Below, piece by piece: positions 42,276 through 52,400 of a stretch of DNA of 64,000 nucleotides. The notes under the pieces were generated by a model. It saw nothing but the letters and a program-made list of their open reading frames with translations, had not been told where the DNA came from and made no database searches. Source of the stretch: Verrucomicrobiaceae bacterium (GTDB lineage: Bacteria > Verrucomicrobiota > Verrucomicrobiia > Verrucomicrobiales > Verrucomicrobiaceae); assembly GCA_016795365.1 (NCBI GenBank), contig JAEUHN010000038.1, positions 1 through 64,000 on the forward strand, written 5' to 3'. Positions within the stretch are counted from its first letter, which is position 1, and every line of letters starts with the position of its first letter. A program made the position numbers and the translations under genes.

Positions 42276-45200
42276 TTAGAAATTCGGAAACTCCGGCGGA
42301 TTGCCGAAGGTGTAGGTGAAGCGGATGACGATGTCTTTGATCTTGCTGAAATCGATCTGCTGGTTGGTGGTGCCGTCGGTGTTGATGCGGAGGATCCAGT
42401 TCGTGGCGGCGATGGGGCGGTCGGCGAGACCGAGGTTGTCGAACTCGGTCAGCGGGCGTCCGCCGGTGGCTCCGTTAATGCGTGCGGGGAAGGCCACGGC
42501 GAAGGCGGTGCGGTTGATGTTGTCCACGTTGAAGGTGAGGCGTGTCACGTCGTCGGCAGTGGGCGGGCTGGCCCAGTAGCGGCGCAGGCTGACGATGCCG
42601 CTCTGGATGAGATCGATCTCGGCCACCTGCTTGTTGGAAAAGCCGCTCTCGGCGTAGATGTCCACGGCGACGCTGTTCACGCGCATGTTCCAGCGGCTGC
42701 CGGTGGCAGGGAAGAAGCGGTTGTCCTCGATGGTGGTGGCGAAGGGAATCTCCAGCGAGGGATTGTTGACGTTGTAGAAGTTCGCTTTGCGCCGCGTCTC
42801 CAGGTAGTTGCGGAAGTCACGGATGCTGTTCTCCAAGGTGTAGCCGCGCGTGGCATCGGGCGTGAGGTTGAGGATCGTCTCGCGCATGGAGATGGGCTCC
42901 GCAGAAATCGGGCCACTGTGGTTCGGGCCGCGCACGCTGACGACGTTGATGCGCCGCAGCTTGCTGTCCCAGGCTTTGAGCGCGTCGAGGTAGTCCTTCG
43001 CTTCGTCGGCAGTGCGGATGAAGAAGAGCGAGTCCACCTGCGTGAACTTGTCGAACAACGGGTTCTCCAGGCTGGCCGGCTCCTGGCTGTTCACGGGGAT
43101 GATCAGCGGATTCTGATACGCCTCCGTCCACTCGTATTGCAGCGTCTTGGCGAGGCGGTAGAGACGATCAATCGCGAAGTCCATCTCGCTCTCCGCCCGT
43201 CGCATCGCTTGCGAGACGACCACGCGGAAGCTGGGGTCTTGGAAGTAAAGATCAGCCGCCGTGTCTCGCGTGTGCGAGAGGTCCTCGATCAGCCGGTCCA
43301 TGTAGGCGAGCTTGTTGTCGAGGGCGAGTTGGGCTTGGCTGAGGTTGTTGTTGGCTCTATCGACGGCGATCCCCAGATTGCCCGCCTCCAGCAACGTGCC
43401 TCGTATTTCTTTCTCGAGCTGCACGTTGTTGATCGAAAGTGTCTGAGATGTCTGGATAACCCTTTGAGCTTGGTTTGCTAGCGTTTGAATTGTGGACCCA
43501 ACCCAGTTCATAACTGTATTGGCGAAACCCTTCACATCGTGGAGCATCGCAGCGGCAACACCTTGCATGACATCCACCGCCAAGAGCTTGTTTGTAGCGC
43601 TTTGCGTGATGTTGGTAACCTCAGTATTCGCCCATTTGGCTAGATCAATTCTTCGATACAGGTTGATCAAGTCGTTCCTTGCCGCCTCCACCCCCTGCCC
43701 CGCATCCAGCACCGAGATCACATTGCTCCCCAGCTCCCCCAAGATTCTCGCATCGGCATTCGGATAGTCCTTCAGCAGCGCCTCCAGGCGGCTTTGCACC
43801 ACAGCGCGGTAGTCGCGCTGGTCGTCCACGGTTTTGAGGTCGTTGTAGAGGGCGGGGTCGATGCTGGTGAGGTTCTTCAGCGGGGTGAGGTAGTTGGTGC
43901 GCTGGCTGAGGTGCTCGTTGCGCAGTTCGGCCTGGTAGTGCTCGTAAGTGCGGGTTTCCTGACGTGCGTTGATCTCCGCCTCGCGGGCATCGGCCACGGC
44001 TTCGGTGGCATCCTGATACACGGCGGCGAAGCTCTCGTTGGGGATGAAGCTGCCGTCGTTGCCGAGGGGATTGATGCCGGCGTTGATGCGCTCGAAGAGG
44101 TCGCGGGCATTCTTCTGGTGGGCCAGGAGGTTGTTGCCCTCGTTCATCTGATAGTTCTGCTCGCTTTGGCCGGAGGCGAGCAACGCCATGCCGAGGTAGC
44201 TGTGGAGGCCGGCGTTCTTCGCCTCGGTCTTGGCTTCTTCCTTGGCCGTGCTGTCCTGGGCGGAGAGACGGTAGAGCTTCTTCGCCTTCTCCACGCGGCC
44301 CAGGCATTCCTGACCAAAGGCGGTGCTGAGCTGCCAGTATTCGTTTTTGATCGGGATGGGCGTCTGGCTCAGCGTCGGGTCGATGAAGGTCAGGTATTGC
44401 GGGAACTGAGGATAGGGCTCCGCGCCTTCGGGGGCTTTGTTGCGCAGGATGTCGGTGCCGTAGAGCTGGATGGCGAGCCCGGCGTAGTAGATCGGCAGTT
44501 GGTAATCGAGCAGGGCGGTGTCGATGGCCGCCGTCTCGCTGCGTGTGCCTGCGGGTGGATTCAGGCGATCAGTAGCCGGGTCCACATCGGCGGCGAGGCT
44601 GGGATAACGAATCCGTAGCGCTTCGATCAACCGTTGGTTGGCGATGAGGAGCTGGCCTTGCAGCATCTCGTTCACGATCTCGGCCATGGTCTGGCGCTTC
44701 GCGGGATCAGCGATCTCCGGCACCGTCTGCATCAGCCCCTGCTGCGTGTAGAAGGCATCCTCGAAGTGATTGAAATAGACGTAACGGTTGTTTCCGGGAC
44801 CGGTGGCCTGATATGCCTCCATGATGTCTTCCCAGCCATAGGTGTCCGGGAAGCCGCGGCGATACGCACGGCCCTTCTGCAACGAACTCTCCACGGTGAC
44901 GATGCGGAACACGTCTTTCTTCGTCTCTGCCAGCGTTCCTGAACTCGTGGCGGAGTTCCCCTGTGCATTGAGATAGCTCACCGTGTAGGCGGCGCTGAGC
45001 GTCACGTCATAGGCTCCGTCTGGCAGGCCGTAGAGCGTGGGGTTCGCCGTGGTGTAGGTCGTCGTCGATCCGCCGCCCTGCTTGGTTACGGTCCAGGTGT
45101 AGCTCGTGCTCACGAGCGTCTTCTTGTCCGCCGCCCTCACGATGGAGTAGAGGCGGATGGGGTTGGAGGCACTCACGTCCGCCGCGTTGGCGAGGCGTGG

Positions 45201-45731
45201 ATTCACCGAGAAGTTCACCGTCACGTCCGCATTGCCCACGGAGCGGTCTTTAACGAAGAAGGTTGGGTCCGGCTGGCCATCATCGGGGCCGATGACGTTC
45301 TCCGTGACTCCTGTCTGCGTTATCGTCACCGCCGGCCCGGACACCGGCTGATACGTCACCTGCAACTTCGGCGTCAAGGTCTGCACGCTGGGACCCGCAG
45401 GATCGAGCGTGGCATACCAGGTCGTGGTGATGTCCGTCACCTTCGTCTCGATGCCCGTCAGTCCGTCGATCTCACCCGCCGTCTTCTCCTCGTCCCAGAG
45501 GCCATCGCCATTGAAGTCCCACTTCCAGCTCACGACTTGGCTCAGCGGCACGATCCCGCCCGGTGTGGTGAGATAGGATGCGAGGTCGGTCCGGTAGGTG
45601 AATACCACCGCATCGCCCTCGAACACCTCCGCCGGGCGGGCGAAGAAGCGGAGGGACTGGGCGCGGGCTTCTCCCGCTGCGATGCCCAAAAGCACCGCCG
45701 CAAGGCTGAATCTCAAAAGGAACGTCTTCAT
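42276..45731 (-). CDS. Large exported TcA-like protein, second copy
   Basis: 1,151 residues from ATG 45731 (MKTFLLRFSLAAVLLGIAAG, cleavage after ARAQ). It has the same architecture as the protein at 33223-36660: PKD-like WKWDFNGDGLWDEEK, GRAYRRGFPDTYGW, YPQFPQYLTFIDPTLSQTPI, a coiled coil (LEKEIRGTLLEAGNLGIAVD), ARINGATGGRPLTEFDNLGL, and the C-terminal INTDGTTNQQIDFSKIKDIV, then IRFTYTFG. The middle section 43440-43700 (region of ANTEVTNITQSATNKL) differs most between copies. The TcA-like C-terminus suggests binding to the SpvB/propeller Rhs protein. Confidence 0.7.
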   Translation of the reverse strand: MKTFLLRFSLAAVLLGIAAGEARAQSLRFFARPAEVFEGDAVVFTYRTDLASYLTTPGGIVPLSQVVSWKWDFNGDGLWDEEKTAGEIDGLTGIETKVTDITTTWYATLDPAGPSVQTLTPKLQVTYQPVSGPAVTITQTGVTENVIGPDDGQPDPTFFVKDRSVGNADVTVNFSVNPRLANAADVSASNPIRLYSIVRAADKKTLVSTSYTWTVTKQGGGSTTTYTTANPTLYGLPDGAYDVTLSAAYTVSYLNAQGNSATSSGTLAETKKDVFRIVTVESSLQKGRAYRRGFPDTYGWEDIMEAYQATGPGNNRYVYFNHFEDAFYTQQGLMQTVPEIADPAKRQTMAEIVNEMLQGQLLIANQRLIEALRIRYPSLAADVDPATDRLNPPAGTRSETAAIDTALLDYQLPIYYAGLAIQLYGTDILRNKAPEGAEPYPQFPQYLTFIDPTLSQTPIPIKNEYWQLSTAFGQECLGRVEKAKKLYRLSAQDSTAKEEAKTEAKNAGLHSYLGMALLASGQSEQNYQMNEGNNLLAHQKNARDLFERINAGINPLGNDGSFIPNESFAAVYQDATEAVADAREAEINARQETRTYEHYQAELRNEHLSQRTNYLTPLKNLTSIDPALYNDLKTVDDQRDYRAVVQSRLEALLKDYPNADARILGELGSNVISVLDAGQGVEAARNDLINLYRRIDLAKWANTEVTNITQSATNKLLAVDVMQGVAAAMLHDVKGFANTVMNWVGSTIQTLANQAQRVIQTSQTLSINNVQLEKEIRGTLLEAGNLGIAVDRANNNLSQAQLALDNKLAYMDRLIEDLSHTRDTAADLYFQDPSFRVVVSQAMRRAESEMDFAIDRLYRLAKTLQYEWTEAYQNPLIIPVNSQEPASLENPLFDKFTQVDSLFFIRTADEAKDYLDALKAWDSKLRRINVVSVRGPNHSGPISAEPISMRETILNLTPDATRGYTLENSIRDFRNYLETRRKANFYNVNNPSLEIPFATTIEDNRFFPATGSRWNMRVNSVAVDIYAESGFSNKQVAEIDLIQSGIVSLRRYWASPPTADDVTRLTFNVDNINRTAFAVAFPARINGATGGRPLTEFDNLGLADRPIAATNWILRINTDGTTNQQIDFSKIKDIVIRFTYTFGNPPEFPNF

Positions 45732-45760
45732 GGAAGCGAGGTGGGGATCGTGCTTCGAGT

Positions 45761-47641
45761 TCAGTTCCGCTGGAAGAGGTAGAGGGTGCGGGGCGGGGTG
45801 TAGGACCAGATGTCGTTGCGCCAAGATCCGGCGGTATACTTAGTGCCCCCGAAAAGTAACAGCTCGGCCCCTGTCCATGCGGAGGCACCCGCTGTCACTC
45901 CAAGTCTCCCGGGCGAGGGTAACTTTGTCCAAGAGTTCGTGGTGGGAGAATAACGAGCACCATCATCGAACACATTGTATACACCCTCATTGTAAGTCGT
46001 CCCACCCCAGACGACGAATTCTGTCCCCGTCCACTCAGAACATGCAGCGAAACGTGCACTTAATCCAGCAGACGGAAGTGTCCGCCACTGATCCGTTGTG
46101 GGGTTGTAGGCTGCTCCCGTGCCGGTGGCCGCATTTGTGTTTGGATCAGCAAACCCCCCCCAGACAATCATCTCCGTGCCTGTCCAGCAGAATGAAGCTT
46201 GGCCGCGCGGAGAAGGAGCATTTACTGTCGACATTGATGTCGGCGACCATGTGTTGGTGAAGGGGTCATAAAGCTTTCCATCGTTCAAAAGCGTATTCAC
46301 CTGTCGATAATATCCGCCCCAGACGATGATCTTTGATCCCGTCCACACGACACAAGGTTCGTATCTTGGGTTGGGTGCGTTCGTTGTGCTTATCTGTGTC
46401 CACGACCACGTGCCGCCGGATTTCCTCAGCAGCGCACCATCCCCCCTTGCAGCGGGCGGAGAACCATCAGAACCTCCCCAAATGAACAGAGCGTTTAGAG
46501 TCGGAGAATTAATCCAAGTAGATCGATTCCCCGAATTGGCACGCCTAATTAATGACACTTCCGCAGGCAGTGGAGGGAGGTCAGTCCAAGTGTCAGTCGC
46601 TGGGTTATAAATTTTCCCATCAGTTAAAGTAGTGACCCCATCGGAGCCACCCCAAAGGACCAACTCGGTTCCAGTCCAGCCGTGAAACGCTGTAGCCCTC
46701 TTCGTGGGCGCATTAACCGTGCTCATGGGGGTCCACACACCGGTCAACACGTTGAAGCGGGCACCAACATTGGTCGTGTCAGACGTCGAAATGCCACCAC
46801 CCCAACTGATGAATTCATTTCTCGGGGCACCTGTCCAGCAATAGACCGGATTTCCTACCGCATAGGGATTTATGCCACCTCCCCCATCAGTGATAGTCGC
46901 ATTTGCCATTTGCCTCCATCCTTCTCCGAATTGTCCGACACCGAGCTTCGTGTAGCCTGCATCAAGCAAAAGCGTGTCATTCGGATTCGCCGAAAGGACA
47001 ATTCCACCACTGGTCACGCCGCTTACCCCGCTGCTGGTCAGGTTCGCAAGGGCGGCACCGACCTCCAGTTTTGACGCCGGGATGCTATTTGGCAGCTTGT
47101 CCACGGTCAGCGTGGGAATCTTCGTCAGCGACACGTTGCTGGCACCCGGATCATTGCCAGTGCCGAAGACCACGCTCCAGTCGTAGTTGCCGAACTGGCT
47201 GGCCATCTTGTCGGCGTTCTTGGCGTGGAAGGCCGGGATGATCATCTGGCGCGGGACCATCTCGGGGTCGGCGGTGGCGGCGTTGTCGTCCGCATCGACG
47301 GTGATGCCAAGGTATCTTGTGGTGGAGAAGAAGGCGACCGGTGGATTGCCCGTCGTGGTCGGCAGCGGTGTGATGCTGCCGAGGAAGACGCTGATCATGC
47401 CATTGGTGACGCCCACCTTCTCATGCCGCTCCGTCCACTGCGTAGTGCCGCCGATCGACTGGCTGTAGATATTGAAGACGATGGTGTATTGCCCCGACGA
47501 GTAGGCGACGCCTTGCTGATTCGTCAGCCTACCCTGAAACGGAATCACATACGGCGAGGTCTGCGCAGCGAGTCGGAAGCCTGGAGCCAGAAGCAAAGCG
47601 ATGAGGAGCAGCAGCCTGCGGTGGATTGAATGCGTGTTCAT
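45761..47641 (-). CDS. Exported kelch-repeat protein
   Basis: 626 residues from ATG 47641. The signal peptide (RLLLLIALLLAPGFRLAAQ) is followed by the domain shared with the collar protein (YVIPFQGRLTNQQGVAYSSG, TTRYLGITVDADDNAAT, DWSVVFGTGND). From about residue 250 there are kelch-type repeats (WTGTELVLWGGSDG, YNPATDTWTDLPPLP, WTGSKIIVWGGYY, WTGTEMIVWGGF), predicted to form a beta-propeller. The C-terminus RNDIWSYTPPRTLYLFQRN closely resembles that of the next gene. It is likely a surface-exposed binding protein. Confidence 0.85.
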   Translation of the reverse strand: MNTHSIHRRLLLLIALLLAPGFRLAAQTSPYVIPFQGRLTNQQGVAYSSGQYTIVFNIYSQSIGGTTQWTERHEKVGVTNGMISVFLGSITPLPTTTGNPPVAFFSTTRYLGITVDADDNAATADPEMVPRQMIIPAFHAKNADKMASQFGNYDWSVVFGTGNDPGASNVSLTKIPTLTVDKLPNSIPASKLEVGAALANLTSSGVSGVTSGGIVLSANPNDTLLLDAGYTKLGVGQFGEGWRQMANATITDGGGGINPYAVGNPVYCWTGAPRNEFISWGGGISTSDTTNVGARFNVLTGVWTPMSTVNAPTKRATAFHGWTGTELVLWGGSDGVTTLTDGKIYNPATDTWTDLPPLPAEVSLIRRANSGNRSTWINSPTLNALFIWGGSDGSPPAARGDGALLRKSGGTWSWTQISTTNAPNPRYEPCVVWTGSKIIVWGGYYRQVNTLLNDGKLYDPFTNTWSPTSMSTVNAPSPRGQASFCWTGTEMIVWGGFADPNTNAATGTGAAYNPTTDQWRTLPSAGLSARFAACSEWTGTEFVVWGGTTYNEGVYNVFDDGARYSPTTNSWTKLPSPGRLGVTAGASAWTGAELLLFGGTKYTAGSWRNDIWSYTPPRTLYLFQRN

Positions 47642-47676
47642 GGCGTATCGGAAGTGGTTTGGCGAAAAGGAAAGGG

Positions 47677-49458
47677 TCACTGCTTCTGGTAGAGGTAGAG
47701 CGTGCGAGGAGGGGTGTAGAGCAAACCATTGGATTGCATCACACTGTTCTCAGTGCCGCCAAAGGCGAACAAAGCGCGTGACTGGACGCTCCAGGCATGT
47801 CCGGTCAGGCGTCGGGCAGTTCCGGGAGATAATGTGGATTGCCAAGTGTCGGTAACGGGGGAGTAGATGGCTCCGTCACTATAGACCGTTCCGTTGCCGG
47901 GTTTGTCTCCACCCCAAACTAAAACGGATTCTCCTGTCCACACCCCGACTGCTCCCGTTCGATCACCAGAAATCGGGCTGGAAGCCAGCGAAGTCCACGT
48001 ATTGGTGGCCGGGTCGAAGGAGGCTGCCGGTGGCGAGGTCTCTCCGCTCTCACCACCGTAGATGATCACCTTGCTTCCTGTCCAAAAGGCCATCGGATGC
48101 ATGCGGGGCGAGAGTTTGCCGCCGTGAGGAGGGAGCGGCGTCCAGGTGTCAGTCGATGGGTTGTAGCGAGCACCGTCGCCGAGAAAGTTGGTTCCATCGT
48201 GGCCACCCCAAATGATCATCTCCGTGCCCGTCCAAACGAATGACATCGCGTAACGGGCAGAAGGTGCGCCTGTCAGAGAAGTGGCGGTCCATGTGTTGGT
48301 AGCGACGTTGTATCGAGCGCCTGTCTGCAATCTTCCGAGTGTTGAAACTCCATCGCTTCGAAATCCTCCCCAGACAATGAGCTCGGTGCCGGTCCAGACA
48401 TTCGCATGGTTGATTCGGTCCAGCGGCGCGCCTGCTGTTGGAATCGTTGTCCAAGTGTCGTTGCTCGGGTTGTAACGAGCCCCTGTGCCCAGTGAACCTG
48501 TGGCTCGATTGAATCCTCCCCAAATGATCAATTCATTCCCTGTCCAAACTGCGCCGCTCATCGGACCATGGTTTTCAGTTCGCCGCGGCGAGGGAGCGTT
48601 GACTGCGCTCATTGGGCTCCACGTTTTGGTAATCGAATCGTATCGTGCCCCATCGCCTACCATTCCCGTGGATGCCTCACCACCCCAAACCAGAAAGACA
48701 TTTCCCCATGCCGCGCAGGCCGAGAACAAACGAGCACTGAGGAGGGGTGTCGATGGAATCGTCGTCCATCCTTCACCCATCTGTCCTGACCCAATCTTTG
48801 TGTAACCGGCATTGAGCAGCGCCGTGTTGTTCGCATTCTCGGACATCACGATGCCACCGCTGGGCACAATACTCTGATTAGCCGCCGCCAAGGCATCGCT
48901 GGTGATGTTCGCCGCCAGCTTGCTGCCGGGAATTTGCGGCAGCTTGTCGAGCGTCAACTGGGGGATCTTGGTGGCCTGAATGGCGCTCGTATTGGGGCTT
49001 TGATTTCCGAAGAGCACATCCCAGCCGTAGTCCTGGAGTTTGTCGGTGGTGGGGGCGTAGAAGGCGGTGAGAAGGAGCTGGCGCGGAGCCATCTCCTTGT
49101 CCGCCGTGGCGGGATTGCCATCGGCATCGACCGTGATGCCGAGATACTTGGTGGTGCCGAAGTTGACGTTGTCGCCCCAGTTGGTCTTGAGGAAGGAATT
49201 GATGCTACCGAGGAAGACATTCACCATGCCATTGATCACGCCGACCTTTTCATGCCGCTCCGTCCACACCGGCGTGCCGCCGACGGCTTCGTTGTAGATG
49301 GCAAAGGTGATGGCGTATTGGCCATTCGGGTAGGCGGTGCCGGCGCTGTTCACCAGCGTGCCTTGGAAGGGAATGAGTTGCGGCGAGTCCGCCGCGAATG
49401 TTGAAACCCGAATGAAAAATGAGGAAAGAAGCAGGAGGCAGGCGATGAGCGGTTTCAT
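47677..49458 (-). CDS. Exported kelch-repeat protein, paralogue
   Basis: 593 residues from ATG 49458 (MKPLIACLLLLSSFFIRVST). The same two-part build: shared N-terminal domain (LIPFQGTLVNSAGTAYPNGQ, TKYLGITVDADGNPAT, YGWDVLFGNQSPN), then kelch repeats (WTGNELIIWGGFN, YNPSNDTWTTIPTAG, WTGTEMIIWGGHDG). It ends NGLLYTPPRTLYLYQKQ. It is clearly a tandem duplicate of the gene at 45761-47641, lying 36 bp upstream in the run. A different propeller face could give different binding specificity. Confidence 0.85.
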   Translation of the reverse strand: MKPLIACLLLLSSFFIRVSTFAADSPQLIPFQGTLVNSAGTAYPNGQYAITFAIYNEAVGGTPVWTERHEKVGVINGMVNVFLGSINSFLKTNWGDNVNFGTTKYLGITVDADGNPATADKEMAPRQLLLTAFYAPTTDKLQDYGWDVLFGNQSPNTSAIQATKIPQLTLDKLPQIPGSKLAANITSDALAAANQSIVPSGGIVMSENANNTALLNAGYTKIGSGQMGEGWTTIPSTPLLSARLFSACAAWGNVFLVWGGEASTGMVGDGARYDSITKTWSPMSAVNAPSPRRTENHGPMSGAVWTGNELIIWGGFNRATGSLGTGARYNPSNDTWTTIPTAGAPLDRINHANVWTGTELIVWGGFRSDGVSTLGRLQTGARYNVATNTWTATSLTGAPSARYAMSFVWTGTEMIIWGGHDGTNFLGDGARYNPSTDTWTPLPPHGGKLSPRMHPMAFWTGSKVIIYGGESGETSPPAASFDPATNTWTSLASSPISGDRTGAVGVWTGESVLVWGGDKPGNGTVYSDGAIYSPVTDTWQSTLSPGTARRLTGHAWSVQSRALFAFGGTENSVMQSNGLLYTPPRTLYLYQKQ

Positions 49459-49484
49459 GGCGTGCGGACAATCGAAGGATGCTC

Positions 49485-52400
49485 TCATGGCTCGACCCTC
49501 CCGGTTTGAAGGATGAGATCGCTGACCTTGGCAGGCTCGGGATTGAACACCGCACCTCCCAGCGTGAGGAAGAGCCGGTAGCGCTCGGGATTGGGCACGC
49601 CTCCGACCGTTGGTGGCGAGTAGGCGGCGAAGACGCCCAGCGACAGGTCATTGGTGAACTCGCTCTGCTCGGCGGGACTGAGACTCTGGTAACTGCGCAC
49701 CAGGAACGGCAACGTCACCGAGCCGTCACCAGAAACGATGATGAGCTTCGACGAATCGCCGAAGTCGGTGTCTTCATCGTTGAGGTGGAAATCGGAGCCG
49801 TTCGTGGTGGCGATCAATGGCGGGCGGTCGATGTCCAGCGCACCGATGTCGCGCTTCGTCTCCTGTTGCACTACGCCCTTAGACACCGAGGCAAGAGCCA
49901 GATCGACGTAGCTGCCATTCGCTTGTTTGACCTGAAGTATCTGAGCCGTGGTGCCGGTCTGGGCCAGTTGAATGACCGCTCCGGCATCGCTGAGCGGTGA
50001 CGCAAAGGCTCCAACAAAACCCGCGGCGACGACTTGATGAGTGGGAGCATCACCCGAGGTATCAGGAGCCATGCGCTGCACATGAATGGCGGTGTTCATC
50101 GTGCGTGTGCCCGAGGCTCCGGTGAGCAGCAAGGAGGCCGTGTAGTCGCCGGGCGTGGTGTAGAGATGCTTGGCCGTCGTTTGCGCGATGTCATCCGTGG
50201 CGGAGGCCGTATCGGTAATGGGCGCTGTGCCATCCCCGAAGGTCCAGGTGGCACTCTGAATGGTTCCAATCGCATTGAGGTCGGCAATGGGCACGAGGGC
50301 AGTGAAGTTCACAAACAACGGTGCAGAGCCATATGGCGGACCAGCCCTTAACTCGGGCGACGACACGGAAACTGGTGTGAGAATCGCGGGCGTGTTCAGC
50401 ATCGTAGCGCTCGTGCTGGCACCACCTTCACCGACATAGAAGTTGGCGTTGTTCAGGAAGAAGGAAATGAGGCGCGTCTCAAATCCAGGGCGCGAAATGG
50501 AGAGGGTGTAGTTATTCTCAGTGAGGTTGGGGATGATGAACTGTCCGTTCGCATCCGTGTCGGTCTGCTCAATGAGGTTGCTGCCGCTGAGCACAATATG
50601 GGCTCCACTGAGCGGCACATTGCCGGCACCAAGATTGCCAGCGACTTTGCCCATGACGCTGTAGGTGGCGAGCCCCTGGATGTTCAGTCCCCAACTATTG
50701 AAGTAGCCGCGCTCGCCGGTGGCTGACCAAGCGACACGGACTTTCCAAGTTCCGGTGCCGAGCAACCCGTTGAAGTCGGAGAGCGTGAACGTGGAAGGAA
50801 TGCTGCCGCCGTTCTTGTGGAGGACGATCTGCTGACCGTTCGGGCCGTAGAGCGTGATGGTAAGCAGCGTGGGACTCGGGAAGCTCACGTTGAGCGAAAC
50901 CGTGACGCCCTGGATGCTGACGGCATTGGTCACATTGATGGAGGTTTCGCGGAATAGCGTGCCGCTGGTGCTGCCGATGACGATGGGATTGTTGGTTGTC
51001 GTTTGATTGAAAATGCTTCGCTTCGTCGGCTCAAAGGTCTGGCGGTCGAGGTAGAAGGTGCCCTCGATGAAGATCGGCTGGTTGTTGGGCAACATGCCGG
51101 TGATCGACTCCACGTAACTGCCCTCCATGCGGTCGGGAGTCTTGCGACTTCCCAAGAGGGTGATCTCGCGTCGCACCGGGAACGGGAAGGGGTTCGCAGG
51201 GTCGAGTTTGCGGTCATTGTTCGCGTCGAAATCAGCCCGTGCTTTGGCCGCGCCGGTTAGGGAGTCGTAGTTCGCCGGTTTCTGGAAGGTGTCGTAAGGC
51301 GGTGCGTTGCGATCACCGGTGTCCATCTGAAAGTTCGTCGTGAGGCTGAACTGGTTGCCTGAGTAAAAGACGCCGTTCATGAAGACGTCGCGCGGAAATA
51401 GCAGCGAAGTGTCCTTGTTCAGCACCGCCCGGAACCGGGTGCTGCTGCCCTCCTCCATGAACAAATTGATGCCCATGTCCACGGCACCAATGCCGATGTT
51501 GCGGCCATTCACGCGCTGCGTGGTGGCATAACCTTTCCAGTCGCCCCCGCTCGCGGGCACGTCGAGTTTGACGGTGACTGTTTTTACTATCGTGCCGACA
51601 TAGAGGGTGATCGTGCCAGTTTGAATGCCCGGCAGCAGGCCCGTGGTATCGGCATAGAGTGTGAGAGCATCGCGGTCGGCAGAGACGACACCGCTTGCGG
51701 TTTTTGGTCGGTTCGTGTTGGCCGGGTATGCCTTTGCATCCGGGGCAGCGGTGAAAAGCCAAGGAACGGAATTGGTCACCACCCAGTTGACGAGACCGGC
51801 ACCATTGTTGCCGATGGTCACCACTTTGCGGTCCACGCCAATGTCGAACTTTAGAACGTCCTGAGTAAATGGGCCGTCGATGATTCCGTTGGCGTTCAAG
51901 TCGAAAGGCACATCCTCGCTGCTATTGCGGACCTTGCGGATTTGTGTGCCAACATATTGCGATGGGTTTGGCAATGTCGGGAAATCGGTGGCCGAAAAGG
52001 CAACCTCGACTTCGAGCGGGGAGGCATCCGCATCACCAGGCAGCGCGACATAAGGCTGGGGAACGATGGCGAGAGGTTCCAGAGCGTAGATCCAGTAGGC
52101 ACTCCCTGGCTTGATGAGATTGAGTTCCTTCAACTGCGGCACAGCGGTGATGTCATGGCCAGAGAAACGTTGGAGCGAAGTGTCGAAGGTCCACACCTGC
52201 GGGACGCGGGCAAGATTCACTCCGAACACCGAGGCCAGATCCTGCGCCTCATCCTGAGCAAGACTGAGGCCCGGAAATCCAACGAGATTCCAACCGGTCT
52301 GAAGGCTGACGGCACCGTCCCATCGAAGGCCTGTGAGCTTTGCTTGGACGAACTGCGAAACATTCACCCAGTAGCCACGCCCGGGTTGAAGTGTTGTCAG

